From Bradyrhizobium macuxiense (GTDB taxonomy: Bacteria > Pseudomonadota > Alphaproteobacteria > Rhizobiales > Xanthobacteraceae), in NCBI RefSeq assembly GCF_001542415.1, contig NZ_LNCU01000132.1:19682-78169 (forward strand): 58,488 nucleotides of DNA, given 5' to 3'. Each line of letters begins with the position of its first letter. Within the stretch, counting starts at the first letter, position 1. The notes below the pieces were generated by a model. That model worked only from the letters and a program-made list of their open reading frames with translations, searched no databases and was not told the origin of the DNA. Shown piece by piece: positions 26,120-35,187 of this stretch. Position numbers and translations under genes: made by a program.

Positions 26120-26146
26120 GGAACGTTCTCGCACGTGCGAGGTTCC
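26120..26146. promoter_or_regulatory. Two-way EcfG-type (general stress response) promoter
   Basis: On the minus strand GGAAC, 16 bases, CGTT exactly matches the alphaproteobacterial EcfG consensus (GGAAC-N16/17-CGTT), placing a start about 65 bases before the glycosyltransferase gene. On the plus strand the same palindromic stretch reads GGAAC-N16-GGTT, a weaker match facing the ABC exporter. The core CTCGCACGTGCGAG (26128-26141) is itself a perfect palindrome. The rest of the 317-bp gap (26045-26361) is AT-richer and shows no gene. Confidence 0.65.
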
Positions 26147-26361
26147 TTAGATGTGGGAGATCTGCCGCTTCTTTCTTCCATCACACTGTGGTCTTGCTGA
26201 TGCCATCACGCTCCAACACGTTTTTGCCGATGCCAACGTTGCAAAATTGTTGCGCAGTGATGGCTGCAACGAGGAATCCACCCGCCGCACTTCACGTCAC
26301 CGTGCACGAGAGTTTCGATTAAAAATTTCTCGTTCACCCTCAACAGGTTTTGCAGGACGTC

Positions 26362-28125
26362 ATGGACCATCTTTCAGGATATGCGCACCGCCCCTTTCCG
26401 TTCGTGTTGCGCTATCTGCGCCAGCGGCTCGCTTCGCATGTTGTAATTTTGTCGGCGGTCGTTGCGGCGGTTGCCTGTTCGGTGGGCACGCAATACGGCG
26501 TGAAGAGTCTCGTCGATGCATTGTCGGCAGGACCTTCCTACGCAGGAGGCGTATGGCTGGCATTCGCTCTGCTCATGTCGCTGATCGCCGCCGACAATTT
26601 CCTGTGGCGAATTGCAAGTTGGACAGCAAGCTTCACCTTTGTCGGCGTCACCGGCGATCTTCGTCGAGACATGTTCCGCCATCTCACCGGTCACGCGCCG
26701 AGCTACTTCTCGGACCGCCTGCCGGGCATGCTGACCAGCCGGATCACTGCCACGTCGAACGCGGTGTTCACCGTCGAGAACATGTTCGTATGGAACGTGT
26801 TGCCGCCATGCATCGCGACCTTCTCGGCGATCGCGCTGATTGGAACCGTCAGCACGACGATGTCCGCCGTCCTGGTCGTGATATCAGGAACCATGGTGGT
26901 GGCAATGTTCCGGATGGCCGCCGCCGGCAGGCCGCTTCATGACGATTACGCCAACAAGGCCGCCGCGGTTGACGGCGAGATGGTCGACGTCATCAACAAC
27001 CTGCCGCTCGTGCGGGCGTTCTGCGGCCTCGGCTACGAGCACGATCGCTTTGACGCGACCGTGAGCCGGGAACTCGTCGCACGCGGCCGGTCCTTGCGCT
27101 ACCTCGAAAAGCTGCGCCTCACTCACGCGGCCGTGACCGTCGTGCTGACGATCGCGATGCTGGCCTGGGCCATCAATCTCTGGCAGCAGGGCGCGGCGAC
27201 GACCGGCGATGTCGTGCTGGTCTGCACGCTCGGCATCTCGATCCTCAGCGCCACCCGCGATCTCGCGGTCGCGCTGGTCGACGCCACACAGCATCTTGCC
27301 CGGCTGACCGAGGCGCTTGCGACGCTGCTGCAGCCGCACGAGCTGAAGGACCACCCGGAGGCCGAGCCGCTGGTGAAGAGCGGGGCGGCGATCGCGTTCA
27401 ACAACGTCTCGTTCGGTTATCCCGGCGGCCTTCAGGTTTTCGAGCGTTTCAGCCTGCGCATCCAGCCCGGACAACGGGTCGGCCTGGTCGGCCAGTCCGG
27501 CGGCGGCAAGTCGACCCTGTTCACGCTGCTGCAACGCTTCTACGACGTGGACCGCGGCAGCATCACTGTCGACGGCCAGGATATTTCCCGCGTGACCCAG
27601 TTGAGCCTGCGCGAGGCGATCTCGGTGGTGCCGCAGGACATCTCGCTGTTCCATCGCTCGATCCTGGAAAATATCCGCTACGGCCGGCCTAACGCCACCG
27701 ACGACGAGGTATTGCGAGCAGCGATCGCGGCGCGTTGCGACTTCATCGAAACCTTGCCGGAGGGCATGAACACCATTGTCGGCGATCGCGGTGTCAAGGT
27801 CTCCGGCGGCCAGCGGCAGCGGATCGCGATCGCGCGCGCTTTCCTGAAGGATGCGCCGATTCTTCTGCTCGACGAGGCCACCGCCGCGCTCGACGCGGAT
27901 TCCGAGGAAGCGGTGCGCGAGGCATTGTCGCGGCTGATGCGCGGGCGTACGGTCGTGGCGATTGCGCATCGCCTCGCGACGCTGCGCAATTTCGACCGGG
28001 TGGTCGTGCTGCAGGGAGGCCGCATCATCGAGGACGGTCCGCCCGACATCCTCGTCAAGGGAAGGGGCCCCTATCGCGACCTGGTCGCGCGGGAGATGGG
28101 TCGTCTCTCCACCAGCGCGGCCTGA
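26362..28125 (+). CDS. ABC exporter half-transporter (membrane domain fused to ATPase)
   Basis: The 587-residue product has an N-terminal six-helix exporter domain (about 15-310) and a C-terminal ATPase: Walker A GQSGGGKST, Q-loop VVPQDISLF, signature VKVSGGQRQRIAIAR, Walker B ILLLDEATAALD and H-loop AIAHRLAT. This is the MsbA/lipid- or peptide-exporter type working as a homodimer. ATG 26362 is preferred over TTG 26350. The gene faces the glycosyltransferase across the EcfG-like promoter and is followed 69 bp later by a glycogen-debranching-like gene. It may export a glycolipid or glycan; this is inference. Confidence 0.9.
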   Translation: MDHLSGYAHRPFPFVLRYLRQRLASHVVILSAVVAAVACSVGTQYGVKSLVDALSAGPSYAGGVWLAFALLMSLIAADNFLWRIASWTASFTFVGVTGDLRRDMFRHLTGHAPSYFSDRLPGMLTSRITATSNAVFTVENMFVWNVLPPCIATFSAIALIGTVSTTMSAVLVVISGTMVVAMFRMAAAGRPLHDDYANKAAAVDGEMVDVINNLPLVRAFCGLGYEHDRFDATVSRELVARGRSLRYLEKLRLTHAAVTVVLTIAMLAWAINLWQQGAATTGDVVLVCTLGISILSATRDLAVALVDATQHLARLTEALATLLQPHELKDHPEAEPLVKSGAAIAFNNVSFGYPGGLQVFERFSLRIQPGQRVGLVGQSGGGKSTLFTLLQRFYDVDRGSITVDGQDISRVTQLSLREAISVVPQDISLFHRSILENIRYGRPNATDDEVLRAAIAARCDFIETLPEGMNTIVGDRGVKVSGGQRQRIAIARAFLKDAPILLLDEATAALDADSEEAVREALSRLMRGRTVVAIAHRLATLRNFDRVVVLQGGRIIEDGPPDILVKGRGPYRDLVAREMGRLSTSAA

Positions 28126-28194
28126 CCCCGCGTCATCACCCGTTCTTGCGTTCCGGTGCGTTTGTCGCAGCAATAAAGGTCGCCCGAGGTTCAG

Positions 28195-30396
28195 ATGGCC
28201 GCCGACATGGTTACGCAAATCATCACCGCCCGCATCGTCGAGCAGGTTGCGGAATCGCCGTTCTACATTCCGATGACCGGGCCCGCGGCGCGGCCGCGGC
28301 GCTCGCTCAAGCACGACGACACCTTCATCGTGCTCGACAGCCATGGTGATATCGGTGCCTCGGCCGGCGGGCCGGACGGGCTGTTCAACGCCGACACCCG
28401 CTATCTCGCGCGGCTGGAAATGGTGCTGGAAGACGTGCAGCCGCTGCTGCTCGGCTCCAACATGCGCGACGACAATTCGGCGCTGACGGTCGACCTCACC
28501 AATTCCGACGTCTATCGTAACGGCCGCATCTCGCTGCAGAAGGACACGCTGCACATCGTGCGCTCGATCTTCCTGTGGCGCGGCACCGCCTACCAGCGCA
28601 TCGGCCTGCAGAACCACGGCGACCGTCCCGCGAGCTTCGATCTCACCTTGCTGTTCGATAATGATTTCGCCGACCTGTTCGAGGTGCGCGGCGAGCGACG
28701 GGCACGGCGCGGAACCGGCTCGAGCAAGCTATTGGGGCCGACCGACGTCGTGCTGGAATATTGCGGTCTCGACGAGCAGTCGCGGATCACGGCGCTGCAT
28801 TTCGATCCGCGGCCGACGCGGCTGTCGGTGAACGCAGCGACCTATCATTTCGACCTCGCGCCGGCCCAGGTCACGTCGTTGTTCGTTGCCGTCTCCTGCA
28901 ACAAGCCGATCATGCACAAGCCGGTGCCGTTCTTCCGCGGGCTCCTGGCGCACCGCCGCGAGATGCGGAAAGTGTCCGCCGGCGCGGCCTGCGTCGAGAC
29001 CTCGAACAACATCTTCAACGAGGTGCTGTGCCAGGCGATGGCCGACCTCAACATGCTGATGACCGAGACGCCGCAGGGCCGTTATCCCTACGCCGGCATC
29101 CCCTGGTATTCGACGACGTTCGGCCGCGACGGGCTGGTCACCGCGTTGCAGATGCTGTGGATCGATCCGCGCATCGCGCAGGGCGTCCTGAAGCGGCTCG
29201 CCTTCTTTCAGGCGAAGGCGGTCGATCCGCTGGCCGATGCGGCACCGGGCAAGATCCTGCACGAGATGCGCGGCGGCGAGATGGCGGCGCTGCGCGAGGT
29301 GCCGTTCGCGCAATATTACGGCAGCGTCGATTCGACGCCGCTGTTCGTGCTGCTCGCCGGGCTCTATCTCGAGCGCACCGGCGACGTGGAGACGCTGCGC
29401 GAATTGTGGCCGGCGGTCGAGGCCGGATTGCAATGGATCGACGGCCCGGGCGACCCCGACCAGGACGGCTTCATCGAATACCAGCGCGCTACCGAGCAGG
29501 GCCTGCAAAATCAAGGCTGGAAGGATTCGTTCGACGCCATCTTCCACGCCGATGGAAGGCTCGCCGAGGGAAACATCGCGCTGTCGGAGGTGCAGGGCTA
29601 TGTGTTTGCCGGCAAGCGCCTCGCCGCGCTTGCCGCGCGCCGGCTCGGCCTGCCGGAGAAGGCGGCGAAGCTCGAGGCCGAGGCCGAACGGCTGCGCGCG
29701 CGCTTCGAGGACGCCTTCTGGTGCGAGGAACTCGGCACCTATGCGCTCGCGCTCGATGGCGCCAAGCAGCAGTGCAAGGTGCGCACGTCCAATGCCGGGC
29801 AGCTGCTGTTTTCCGGCATCGTGCAGGAGGACCGCGCCCGATTGGTAGCAGCCGACCTGATGAGCCAGAAATTCTTCTCGGGCTGGGGCATCCGCACCGT
29901 CGCGGTCGGCGAAGCGCGCTACAATCCGATGTCCTATCATGACGGCTCGATCTGGCCGCACGACAACGCGCTGATCGCGCTCGGCTTTGCGCGCTACGGC
30001 CTGAAGCATTCGCTGGCGCATCTGTTCCACGGCCTGTTCGACGCGGCGAGCTACATGGAACTGCGGCGGCTGCCGGAACTGTTCTGCGGGTTCCGCCGCG
30101 AGCGCCGGCGCGGCCCGGTGCTCTATCCGGTCGCCTGCGCGCCGCAGGCCTGGGCCAGCGCGACGCCCTTCACCCTGCTGGAGGCGGCGCTCGGACTTGA
30201 ATTTGACACGGCGCGCGGCGAGATTCGTCTGCGCGATCCGTGCCTGCCGGAATTCCTCAATGAGGTGGTGCTGCGCGACCTCCGGCTCGGCGCCTCCAGC
30301 GTCGATTTGAGGCTGCGCCGCCATGACGACGAAGTGTCGCTGGAAGTGTTGCGCACGCGCGGGCAGATCCAGGTGTCGATCGTGCTGACGCATTGA
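28195..30396 (+). CDS. Glycogen debranching enzyme-like amylo-alpha-1,6-glucosidase
   Basis: The 733-residue protein has an N-terminal GDE-associated beta domain (about 40-260; SLKHDDTFIVLDSHGDIG, then GLFNADTRYLARLEM) and a C-terminal (alpha/alpha)6 glucosidase-like domain (about 280-720). Conserved acid-bearing stretches include GIPWYSTTFGRDGLVTALQM, NQGWKDSFDAIF, and NPMSYHDGSIWPHDNALIAL. It resembles the bacterial MGH/amylo-1,6-glucosidase proteins found with trehalose or glycogen genes in stress regions. It lies in the same direction as the exporter upstream and may be in its unit. Confidence 0.88.
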   Translation: MAADMVTQIITARIVEQVAESPFYIPMTGPAARPRRSLKHDDTFIVLDSHGDIGASAGGPDGLFNADTRYLARLEMVLEDVQPLLLGSNMRDDNSALTVDLTNSDVYRNGRISLQKDTLHIVRSIFLWRGTAYQRIGLQNHGDRPASFDLTLLFDNDFADLFEVRGERRARRGTGSSKLLGPTDVVLEYCGLDEQSRITALHFDPRPTRLSVNAATYHFDLAPAQVTSLFVAVSCNKPIMHKPVPFFRGLLAHRREMRKVSAGAACVETSNNIFNEVLCQAMADLNMLMTETPQGRYPYAGIPWYSTTFGRDGLVTALQMLWIDPRIAQGVLKRLAFFQAKAVDPLADAAPGKILHEMRGGEMAALREVPFAQYYGSVDSTPLFVLLAGLYLERTGDVETLRELWPAVEAGLQWIDGPGDPDQDGFIEYQRATEQGLQNQGWKDSFDAIFHADGRLAEGNIALSEVQGYVFAGKRLAALAARRLGLPEKAAKLEAEAERLRARFEDAFWCEELGTYALALDGAKQQCKVRTSNAGQLLFSGIVQEDRARLVAADLMSQKFFSGWGIRTVAVGEARYNPMSYHDGSIWPHDNALIALGFARYGLKHSLAHLFHGLFDAASYMELRRLPELFCGFRRERRRGPVLYPVACAPQAWASATPFTLLEAALGLEFDTARGEIRLRDPCLPEFLNEVVLRDLRLGASSVDLRLRRHDDEVSLEVLRTRGQIQVSIVLTH

Positions 30397-30424
30397 GCGT
30401 CATAATGTGGCCGTCTCGCGTGCG

Positions 30425-30469
30425 ACCAAAGCGCGATGAGATCGGGTTGAATTGCCATCGCGCTTTGGT
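30425..30469 (+). terminator. 14-bp perfect-stem hairpin after the debranching-like gene
   Basis: ACCAAAGCGCGATG (30425-30438) pairs perfectly with CATCGCGCTTTGGT (30456-30469), followed by TCTGTATTT. It begins 28 bases after the stop. The U-tract is imperfect. It is the longest perfect stem noticed between genes here and may terminate transcription before the PRC-barrel gene. Confidence 0.6.
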
Positions 30470-30478
30470 TCTGTATTT

Positions 30479-30527
30479 GAGCATGGTCTCTTCGGAAAAC
30501 CGCTTCGCACTTTTCCGGATCATGCTC
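30479..30527. repeat. Palindromic intergenic repeat, family A copy 1
   Basis: Nested palindrome: outer arms GAGCATG/CATGCTC and inner arms CGGAAAA/TTTTCCG around CCGCTTCGCA. A related element (CCGGAAAACCGGTTTCCACT core, ending TTTTCCGGATCATGC) lies at 35091-35139. It lies in the 154-bp gap between the debranching-like gene and the PRC-barrel gene. Confidence 0.75.
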
Positions 30528-30550
30528 TAAGAAAATCGTGGGAGAGTATC

Positions 30551-31057
30551 ATGCGTTCGAGGGTCATCATTTCGCTTGTCGCGGTGGCATTGGTCACCTG
30601 CGCCAGCGTCCGCGCCGCCGACGATTCGCCGTCGCCGTCGCCGACACCATCACCGCCGGCGGCGGCCCAGGCCGCGCCAAAGGAGCAGGCCAAGGAACCG
30701 TCGCCGCCGCCATCGGTCACTGTGATTGGCGCCCGCGATGCACACGGCATTCTCGGTCGCGATGTCCGCAGCGCGGCCAATGAGGACATGGGCCGCATCG
30801 TCGACGTCATTGTCGACCGCGACGGCAAGGTTCGTGCAGCCGTGATCGATTTTGGCGGATTTCTCGGCGTCGGCAGCCGCAAGATCGTGGTCGACTGGAA
30901 GGCGCTGCGTTTTGCCGGCGTCAACAACAAGAGCGATAGTATCGTGCTGGATCTGAACAAGCAGCAGGTGAGCGCAGCGCCCGAATACAAGGAAGATACG
31001 CCGGTGATCGTGCTCGGCGCGGCCGGAAGCCTCCAACCGTGGGACTACGAGCATTAG
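30551..31057 (+). CDS. Exported PRC-barrel domain protein
   Basis: The 168-residue product has a signal peptide (about 1-22, ending VRAAD), a Pro/Ser/Ala-rich linker (DDSPSPSPTPSPPAAA, 23-60) and a PRC-barrel fold (about 62-150: ILGRDVRSAANEDMGRIVDV, VGSRKIVVDWKALRF). PRC barrels in rhizobia are frequent stress-induced periplasmic proteins of unknown binding partner. ATG 30551 has GGGAGAGT just upstream. Neighbouring glycogen and stress genes suggest, but do not prove, a stress role. Confidence 0.85.
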   Translation: MRSRVIISLVAVALVTCASVRAADDSPSPSPTPSPPAAAQAAPKEQAKEPSPPPSVTVIGARDAHGILGRDVRSAANEDMGRIVDVIVDRDGKVRAAVIDFGGFLGVGSRKIVVDWKALRFAGVNNKSDSIVLDLNKQQVSAAPEYKEDTPVIVLGAAGSLQPWDYEH

Positions 31058-31145
31058 GGGTCTGGATCTGGTCACACGTCCGAACACTTCATTCGAGACG
31101 GTTGACGACGATCGTGACAAGCGATCAGCCGGCAGCACCAGCGTT

Positions 31146-32384
31146 GTGCCTCCGATTCCGGATCCGCCGAAGCGCGAGGAGCCGCACACCCCTTCACGCG
31201 AAAGCCAGCGCGGCCTCGACTGGTTCATCTTCTTTCTGGCCGACGTGCAGACCGGCTTCGGTCCGTTCATTGCGGTCTATCTGACGACGCAGAAATGGAC
31301 CCAGGTCGAGATCGGCTTCGTGCTCTCGATCGGCGGCATCATCGGCCTTCTTGGCCAGATGCCGGGCGGTGCGATCGTCGATGCGGCGCGATCGGAGCGG
31401 ATCGTCGCGGGGTTCGCGGTTGCCACCATCGGCATGAGCGCGCTGGCCTATGCGCTCTGGCCGATCTTTCCCGTGGTCACGGTGGCCGCGACGTTCCATG
31501 CGTTGGCAAGCTGCGTGCTTGGCCCTGCGATCGCCGCCATCAGCCTTGGCCTGGTCGGACCGCGCGCGATCGGCGAGCGGCTCGGACGCAACGCGCGTTT
31601 CGCGTCCCTCGGCAACGGTTCGGCCGCGGCGCTGATGGGCATCTGCGGTTATCTGCTGTCGAGCCGCTCGGTATTCCTTGTCACCTTCATCCTCGCGATT
31701 CCGACGCTGTTGTCCTTGTCGCGAATTCGGGAGCGCGAGATCGACATCGCCCAGGCCCATGGCGCGGTGAAGCGCGAGGTCCCCGACAAGAAGGCGACCA
31801 GCGTCTGGAGCCTGGTGCGGCAGCGGCCGCTGCTGATATTCGCCGGCGGCATGATGCTGTTCCAGCTCGCCAACGCCGCGATGCTGCCGCTGATGGCGGG
31901 TGTGGTCACGGCGCGGTCGAGCCAGTGGGCGACGATGCTGATCGCTGCCTGCATCATCGTGCCTCAGGCGATTGTGGCATTGTCTTCACCGTCGGTCGGA
32001 CGCAAGGCGCAGACCTGGGGCCGGCGCCCGCTGCTGCTGATCGCGTTCGGCGCGCTTGCGGTCCGCGGCCTGCTGTTCGCCACGGTGCACGATCCCTATC
32101 TGCTGGTGGTGGTCCAGGTTCTTGACGGCATCACCGCGGCCGTCTTCAGCGTGATGGTGCCGCTGGTGGTGGCCGACGTCGCCTTTGGCAGCGGCCACTT
32201 CAACCTGGCACAGGGCATCGTCGGCACGGCCGTCGGGATCGGCGCCTCGCTCAGCACGGTGCTGGCCGGCTATGTCAGCGACAAGCTCGGCAGCAGCGTT
32301 GCCTTCATGGGCCTTGCCGGCGTCGCCGCGCTCGGACTGCTCCTGATCTGGCTGATCATGCCGGAGACGCGGCGGAGCGAGTGA
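31146..32384 (+). CDS. MFS transporter of unknown substrate
   Basis: The 412-residue product has 12 hydrophobic segments with MFS loop motifs (GQMPGGAIVDAARSERIVAG between segments 2 and 3). The GTG at 31146 is the first usable start; the 88-bp gap upstream holds no other gene. It resembles the uncharacterised MFS carriers often placed near stress genes in Bradyrhizobium. It converges with the oxygenase-like gene at 32459, and no clear terminator is seen in the 74-bp gap, only a 5-bp CAGGG/CCCTG stem. Confidence 0.82.
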   Translation: MPPIPDPPKREEPHTPSRESQRGLDWFIFFLADVQTGFGPFIAVYLTTQKWTQVEIGFVLSIGGIIGLLGQMPGGAIVDAARSERIVAGFAVATIGMSALAYALWPIFPVVTVAATFHALASCVLGPAIAAISLGLVGPRAIGERLGRNARFASLGNGSAAALMGICGYLLSSRSVFLVTFILAIPTLLSLSRIREREIDIAQAHGAVKREVPDKKATSVWSLVRQRPLLIFAGGMMLFQLANAAMLPLMAGVVTARSSQWATMLIAACIIVPQAIVALSSPSVGRKAQTWGRRPLLLIAFGALAVRGLLFATVHDPYLLVVVQVLDGITAAVFSVMVPLVVADVAFGSGHFNLAQGIVGTAVGIGASLSTVLAGYVSDKLGSSVAFMGLAGVAALGLLLIWLIMPETRRSE

Positions 32385-32458
32385 GCGGCAGGGCGTTTGC
32401 GCACACCCTGATGATCACGAGCGCTCGCATCGGCGATGCTGGGTAACGTCACACGAGA

Positions 32459-33208
32459 TCAGAATCCGACGGTCTCGTTCATGTAGAACGTGTTGAGGAT
32501 GGATATCCGCGCCCGGTCGGTCTTGATCGGGGGACGGCCATGCCAGCTCATTCCCGTGAGCGTATGATAGGCCTTCAGCACCACGAAGGCGTAGCCGAGG
32601 TTGGGCAGGAAGGGAATCGTCTTCACCGGCTCGAGGCAGTAGGAGTTGACGTGGAACAGCCCCTTGAGGGAGGCCTGATACAGCGTCGTGCCGAGCGGCT
32701 CCATGCTGGAATCGGTCGGACAATAAAGCTGCATCGTCACGACCTTCTTGCGCGTGTCCGGATGCGGCTTGATCTGGTAGCCGTCCCTGTCGACGTAGAG
32801 CACCGGCTTAGCGACAAGCTTGACGTCTGCGACGCTCGGAACCTTGTCGCCGCGCGCCCGGATTTCCAGTCCATCATGCAGCTTGGTGCGGATCGCCTGT
32901 TCGACCGCCTTCGAGGCTAACATGGTCGATGCGGCAGCCCACAGCGGGCGCAATCCCTCGTCGATCTTGTCGACGTTGTCACCATAAAGACGCAGCGCCA
33001 TGCGGGTGCCCGTGCCCGTGATCGGATCATAGCCCTCGGTGGGAATGCTCTTGGTCAGATCCCGATAAAAGTCCGCGGGAAAGAAATTGCGAAACACGAT
33101 GTGGGGGAAGGGCGCCGCAAAATAGTCGGCAGCCTCGATGCTCGCCACCGCATGCGCGGTCAGCTCATCCGCAAGGGTCACGGGCGAGGTTTTGACAAGG
33201 ACGTTCAT
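32459..33208 (-). CDS. 2OG-Fe(II) oxygenase-like protein of unknown substrate
   Basis: The 249-residue product has the iron facial triad expected of 2-oxoglutarate oxygenases: H149-P-D151 in IKPHPDTRKKVVTMQLY and a distal H223 in SWHGRPP, followed by R232/R234 (RARISILNTFY) for 2-oxoglutarate. The segment between reads as a double-stranded beta helix. Similar proteins occur in sugar or phosphate-linked clusters; no exact family is named. It is next to the glycogen synthase, 278 bp downstream of it. The gap 33209-33486 shows no gene. Confidence 0.7.
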   Translation of the reverse strand: MNVLVKTSPVTLADELTAHAVASIEAADYFAAPFPHIVFRNFFPADFYRDLTKSIPTEGYDPITGTGTRMALRLYGDNVDKIDEGLRPLWAAASTMLASKAVEQAIRTKLHDGLEIRARGDKVPSVADVKLVAKPVLYVDRDGYQIKPHPDTRKKVVTMQLYCPTDSSMEPLGTTLYQASLKGLFHVNSYCLEPVKTIPFLPNLGYAFVVLKAYHTLTGMSWHGRPPIKTDRARISILNTFYMNETVGF

Positions 33209-33486
33209 CGGGAGCCCCCTTCGGATCGCAGAACAAGGAAAACGGACAATTCCCCAAGACGGGGCAGTATCATAAGTCCAGCGGGCGCCTGATACAATTG
33301 GGCGTGTAGTTTGTGACAGGCCTCGGTTTCAGAGTGTTGCAGCGCCGTGGCTGGGCCTGGAATCTGCCGGAAGCAGGCAAGATTAAGGCAGCGCCGCCGT
33401 GCGACGACGCGAAGGCAGATCAACGCGGATTGCAAGCGCGAGCAGGACGAGCATGTTCACGGGGCGGGCCTTCTTGCCAATCGCTC

Positions 33487-34917
33487 TCAGGCCGCGGCCC
33501 GCGGCATCACGAGCTTCCTGTAAAGCGCGCCGTAGCAGGCGGCCGACAGGGTCCAGCTATAGGATTTTGCCATCGCGCTGTGGCGCATGGTGTTGAGACG
33601 ATCCTTGGCGCGGAAGGCGTCAAAGGCGCGTCTGACGCCGCCGAGGAAGGATTCGGCCGAGGGCCGCGGAAACAGGAATCCGGTCTCGCCGTCGGTGATG
33701 GTCTCGGCGAGGCCGCCGGTCTGGTGACCGATCGGCAACGAGCCGAAGCGCTGCGCATACATCTGGCTCAGTCCGCAGGGCTCGAAGCGCGACGGCATCA
33801 GGGTGAAATCGCTGCCGGCGAAGATCCGGCGTGCCTGCGCGTCGTTGAAGCCGATCACGACGCCGATCGCATCCGGCCGGCGCCGGTGCGCGGCCACCAG
33901 CGCATCCTCAAGCGCCGGCTCGCCGCTGCCGGTGACGACGATCTGCCCGCCGTCGGCGACGATCTCGTCGGCGGCCGACAGCACGAGGTCGACGCCCTTC
34001 TGGTGCACGAGGCGGGCAACGAGACCGAAGATCGGCCCGCGCGACAGCGCAAGGCCGAACTGCCTGCGGACGTAATCGGCGTTGGCCTGCTTGCCCTTCC
34101 AGTCGCCGGCGCCGAAAGGTTTTGCGAGTTGCGCGCAGAACCGCGGATCCCAGCTCTCGTCGATGCCGTTCAGGATGCCGGTGAGCTCGTCGGCATCGGA
34201 GCGGATGCGCAGCAGACCTTCGAGGCCGCAGCCGAGTTCTTCAGTCGTGATCTCCTTCGCATAGGTCGCGCTGACCGTCGTCAGATGCGAGGCGTAGACG
34301 AGGCCGCCCTTGAGGAAGGACAGCTTGTCGTAGAATTCCAGCCCGTCGATGTGGAAGGAGCTTTCCGGTGCGCCGATGCGCCGCAGCGAGTCCTTCGGGA
34401 ATAAGCCCTGATAGGCGAGGTTGTGGATCGTCAGGATCGACGGAATTCGCGCGTCGCGCCAGGCGAGGTAAGCCGGTGTGAGCGCCGCCTGCCAGTCATT
34501 GGCGTGCACGAGGTCGGCTGCCCAATTCCTGTCCAGCGTGCCTCTCGCAAGTTCGGCAGCGGCGGAGGCGAAGCGGCCGAAGCGGATGTCGTTGTCGGGC
34601 CAGTCGCGGCCGGCTTCGTCGCCGTAAGGATTGCCAGGCCGGTCGTAGAGCTGCGGGCACAACAGCACGTAGACCGGCAGCCCGTCCTTGGTCGACGCGC
34701 GGCCCAGCGTGCACGCCGGCATCTCCGCAACAGCGGGGCATTGGCCAACGATTTCAATGTGCGCGAATTGCTCGACCACGTCCCGGTAACCGGGAAGCAT
34801 GATCCTGACGTCGCTCCATGGACGGAGCGCCCGGGGAAGCGCCGCGGACACGGCGGCGAGGCCACCCACACGGACGAAATCGTCCATCTCCGTCGTGACG
34901 AACAAGACCTTCAACAA
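33487..34917 (-). CDS. glgA: Glycogen synthase (GlgA family) with K-to-R change in the donor motif
   Basis: GlgA transfers glucose from ADP-glucose to the growing alpha-1,4-glucan. The 476-residue product has the GT5 layout: N-terminal VRVGGLAAV (15-23), HANDWQAALTPAYL, LTIHNLAYQGLF, and C-terminal SRFEPCGLSQMYAQRFGSLP with PIGHQTGGLAETI. The canonical K-x-G-G-L donor motif is R16-V-G-G-L here. No glgB, glgC or glgP is next to it. It is likely to act with the debranching-like enzyme upstream in the region, or in a maltosyl/trehalose-linked path; that is inference. Confidence 0.9.
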   Translation of the reverse strand: MLKVLFVTTEMDDFVRVGGLAAVSAALPRALRPWSDVRIMLPGYRDVVEQFAHIEIVGQCPAVAEMPACTLGRASTKDGLPVYVLLCPQLYDRPGNPYGDEAGRDWPDNDIRFGRFASAAAELARGTLDRNWAADLVHANDWQAALTPAYLAWRDARIPSILTIHNLAYQGLFPKDSLRRIGAPESSFHIDGLEFYDKLSFLKGGLVYASHLTTVSATYAKEITTEELGCGLEGLLRIRSDADELTGILNGIDESWDPRFCAQLAKPFGAGDWKGKQANADYVRRQFGLALSRGPIFGLVARLVHQKGVDLVLSAADEIVADGGQIVVTGSGEPALEDALVAAHRRRPDAIGVVIGFNDAQARRIFAGSDFTLMPSRFEPCGLSQMYAQRFGSLPIGHQTGGLAETITDGETGFLFPRPSAESFLGGVRRAFDAFRAKDRLNTMRHSAMAKSYSWTLSAACYGALYRKLVMPRAAA

Positions 34918-35090
34918 GCGCCCTCGTTCCAGCCCTTACGGGGCTATGCAAGATTGGGTCCAGTTTGCCGTTGAGTAAAATGCAATACGATCCGCGGCCT
35001 GATCTGGACGAGACGCTTTCCTGTTGGCACGGCTCACGTGAGATCCTGACGTGCTTCCACGGAAGCGCATCAAGATCTCCTCTCCTTGTT

Positions 35091-35139
35091 AGGCGTGATC
35101 TCCCCGGAAAACCGGTTTCCACTTTTCCGGATCATGCCT
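35091..35139. repeat. Palindromic intergenic repeat, family A copy 2
   Basis: Arms AGGCGTGATC (35091-35100) and GATCATGCCT (35130-35139) pair with one mismatch, around CCGGAAAA and TTTTCCGG inner arms. The core matches the copy at 30479-30527. It occupies most of the gap between glgA and the CoA transferase gene (34918-35187), which holds no gene. Confidence 0.75.
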
Positions 35140-35187
35140 TAGGGTCACGCGGCGCCAAACAATGAAGCACGCGCGGTGGAGGAAGTC

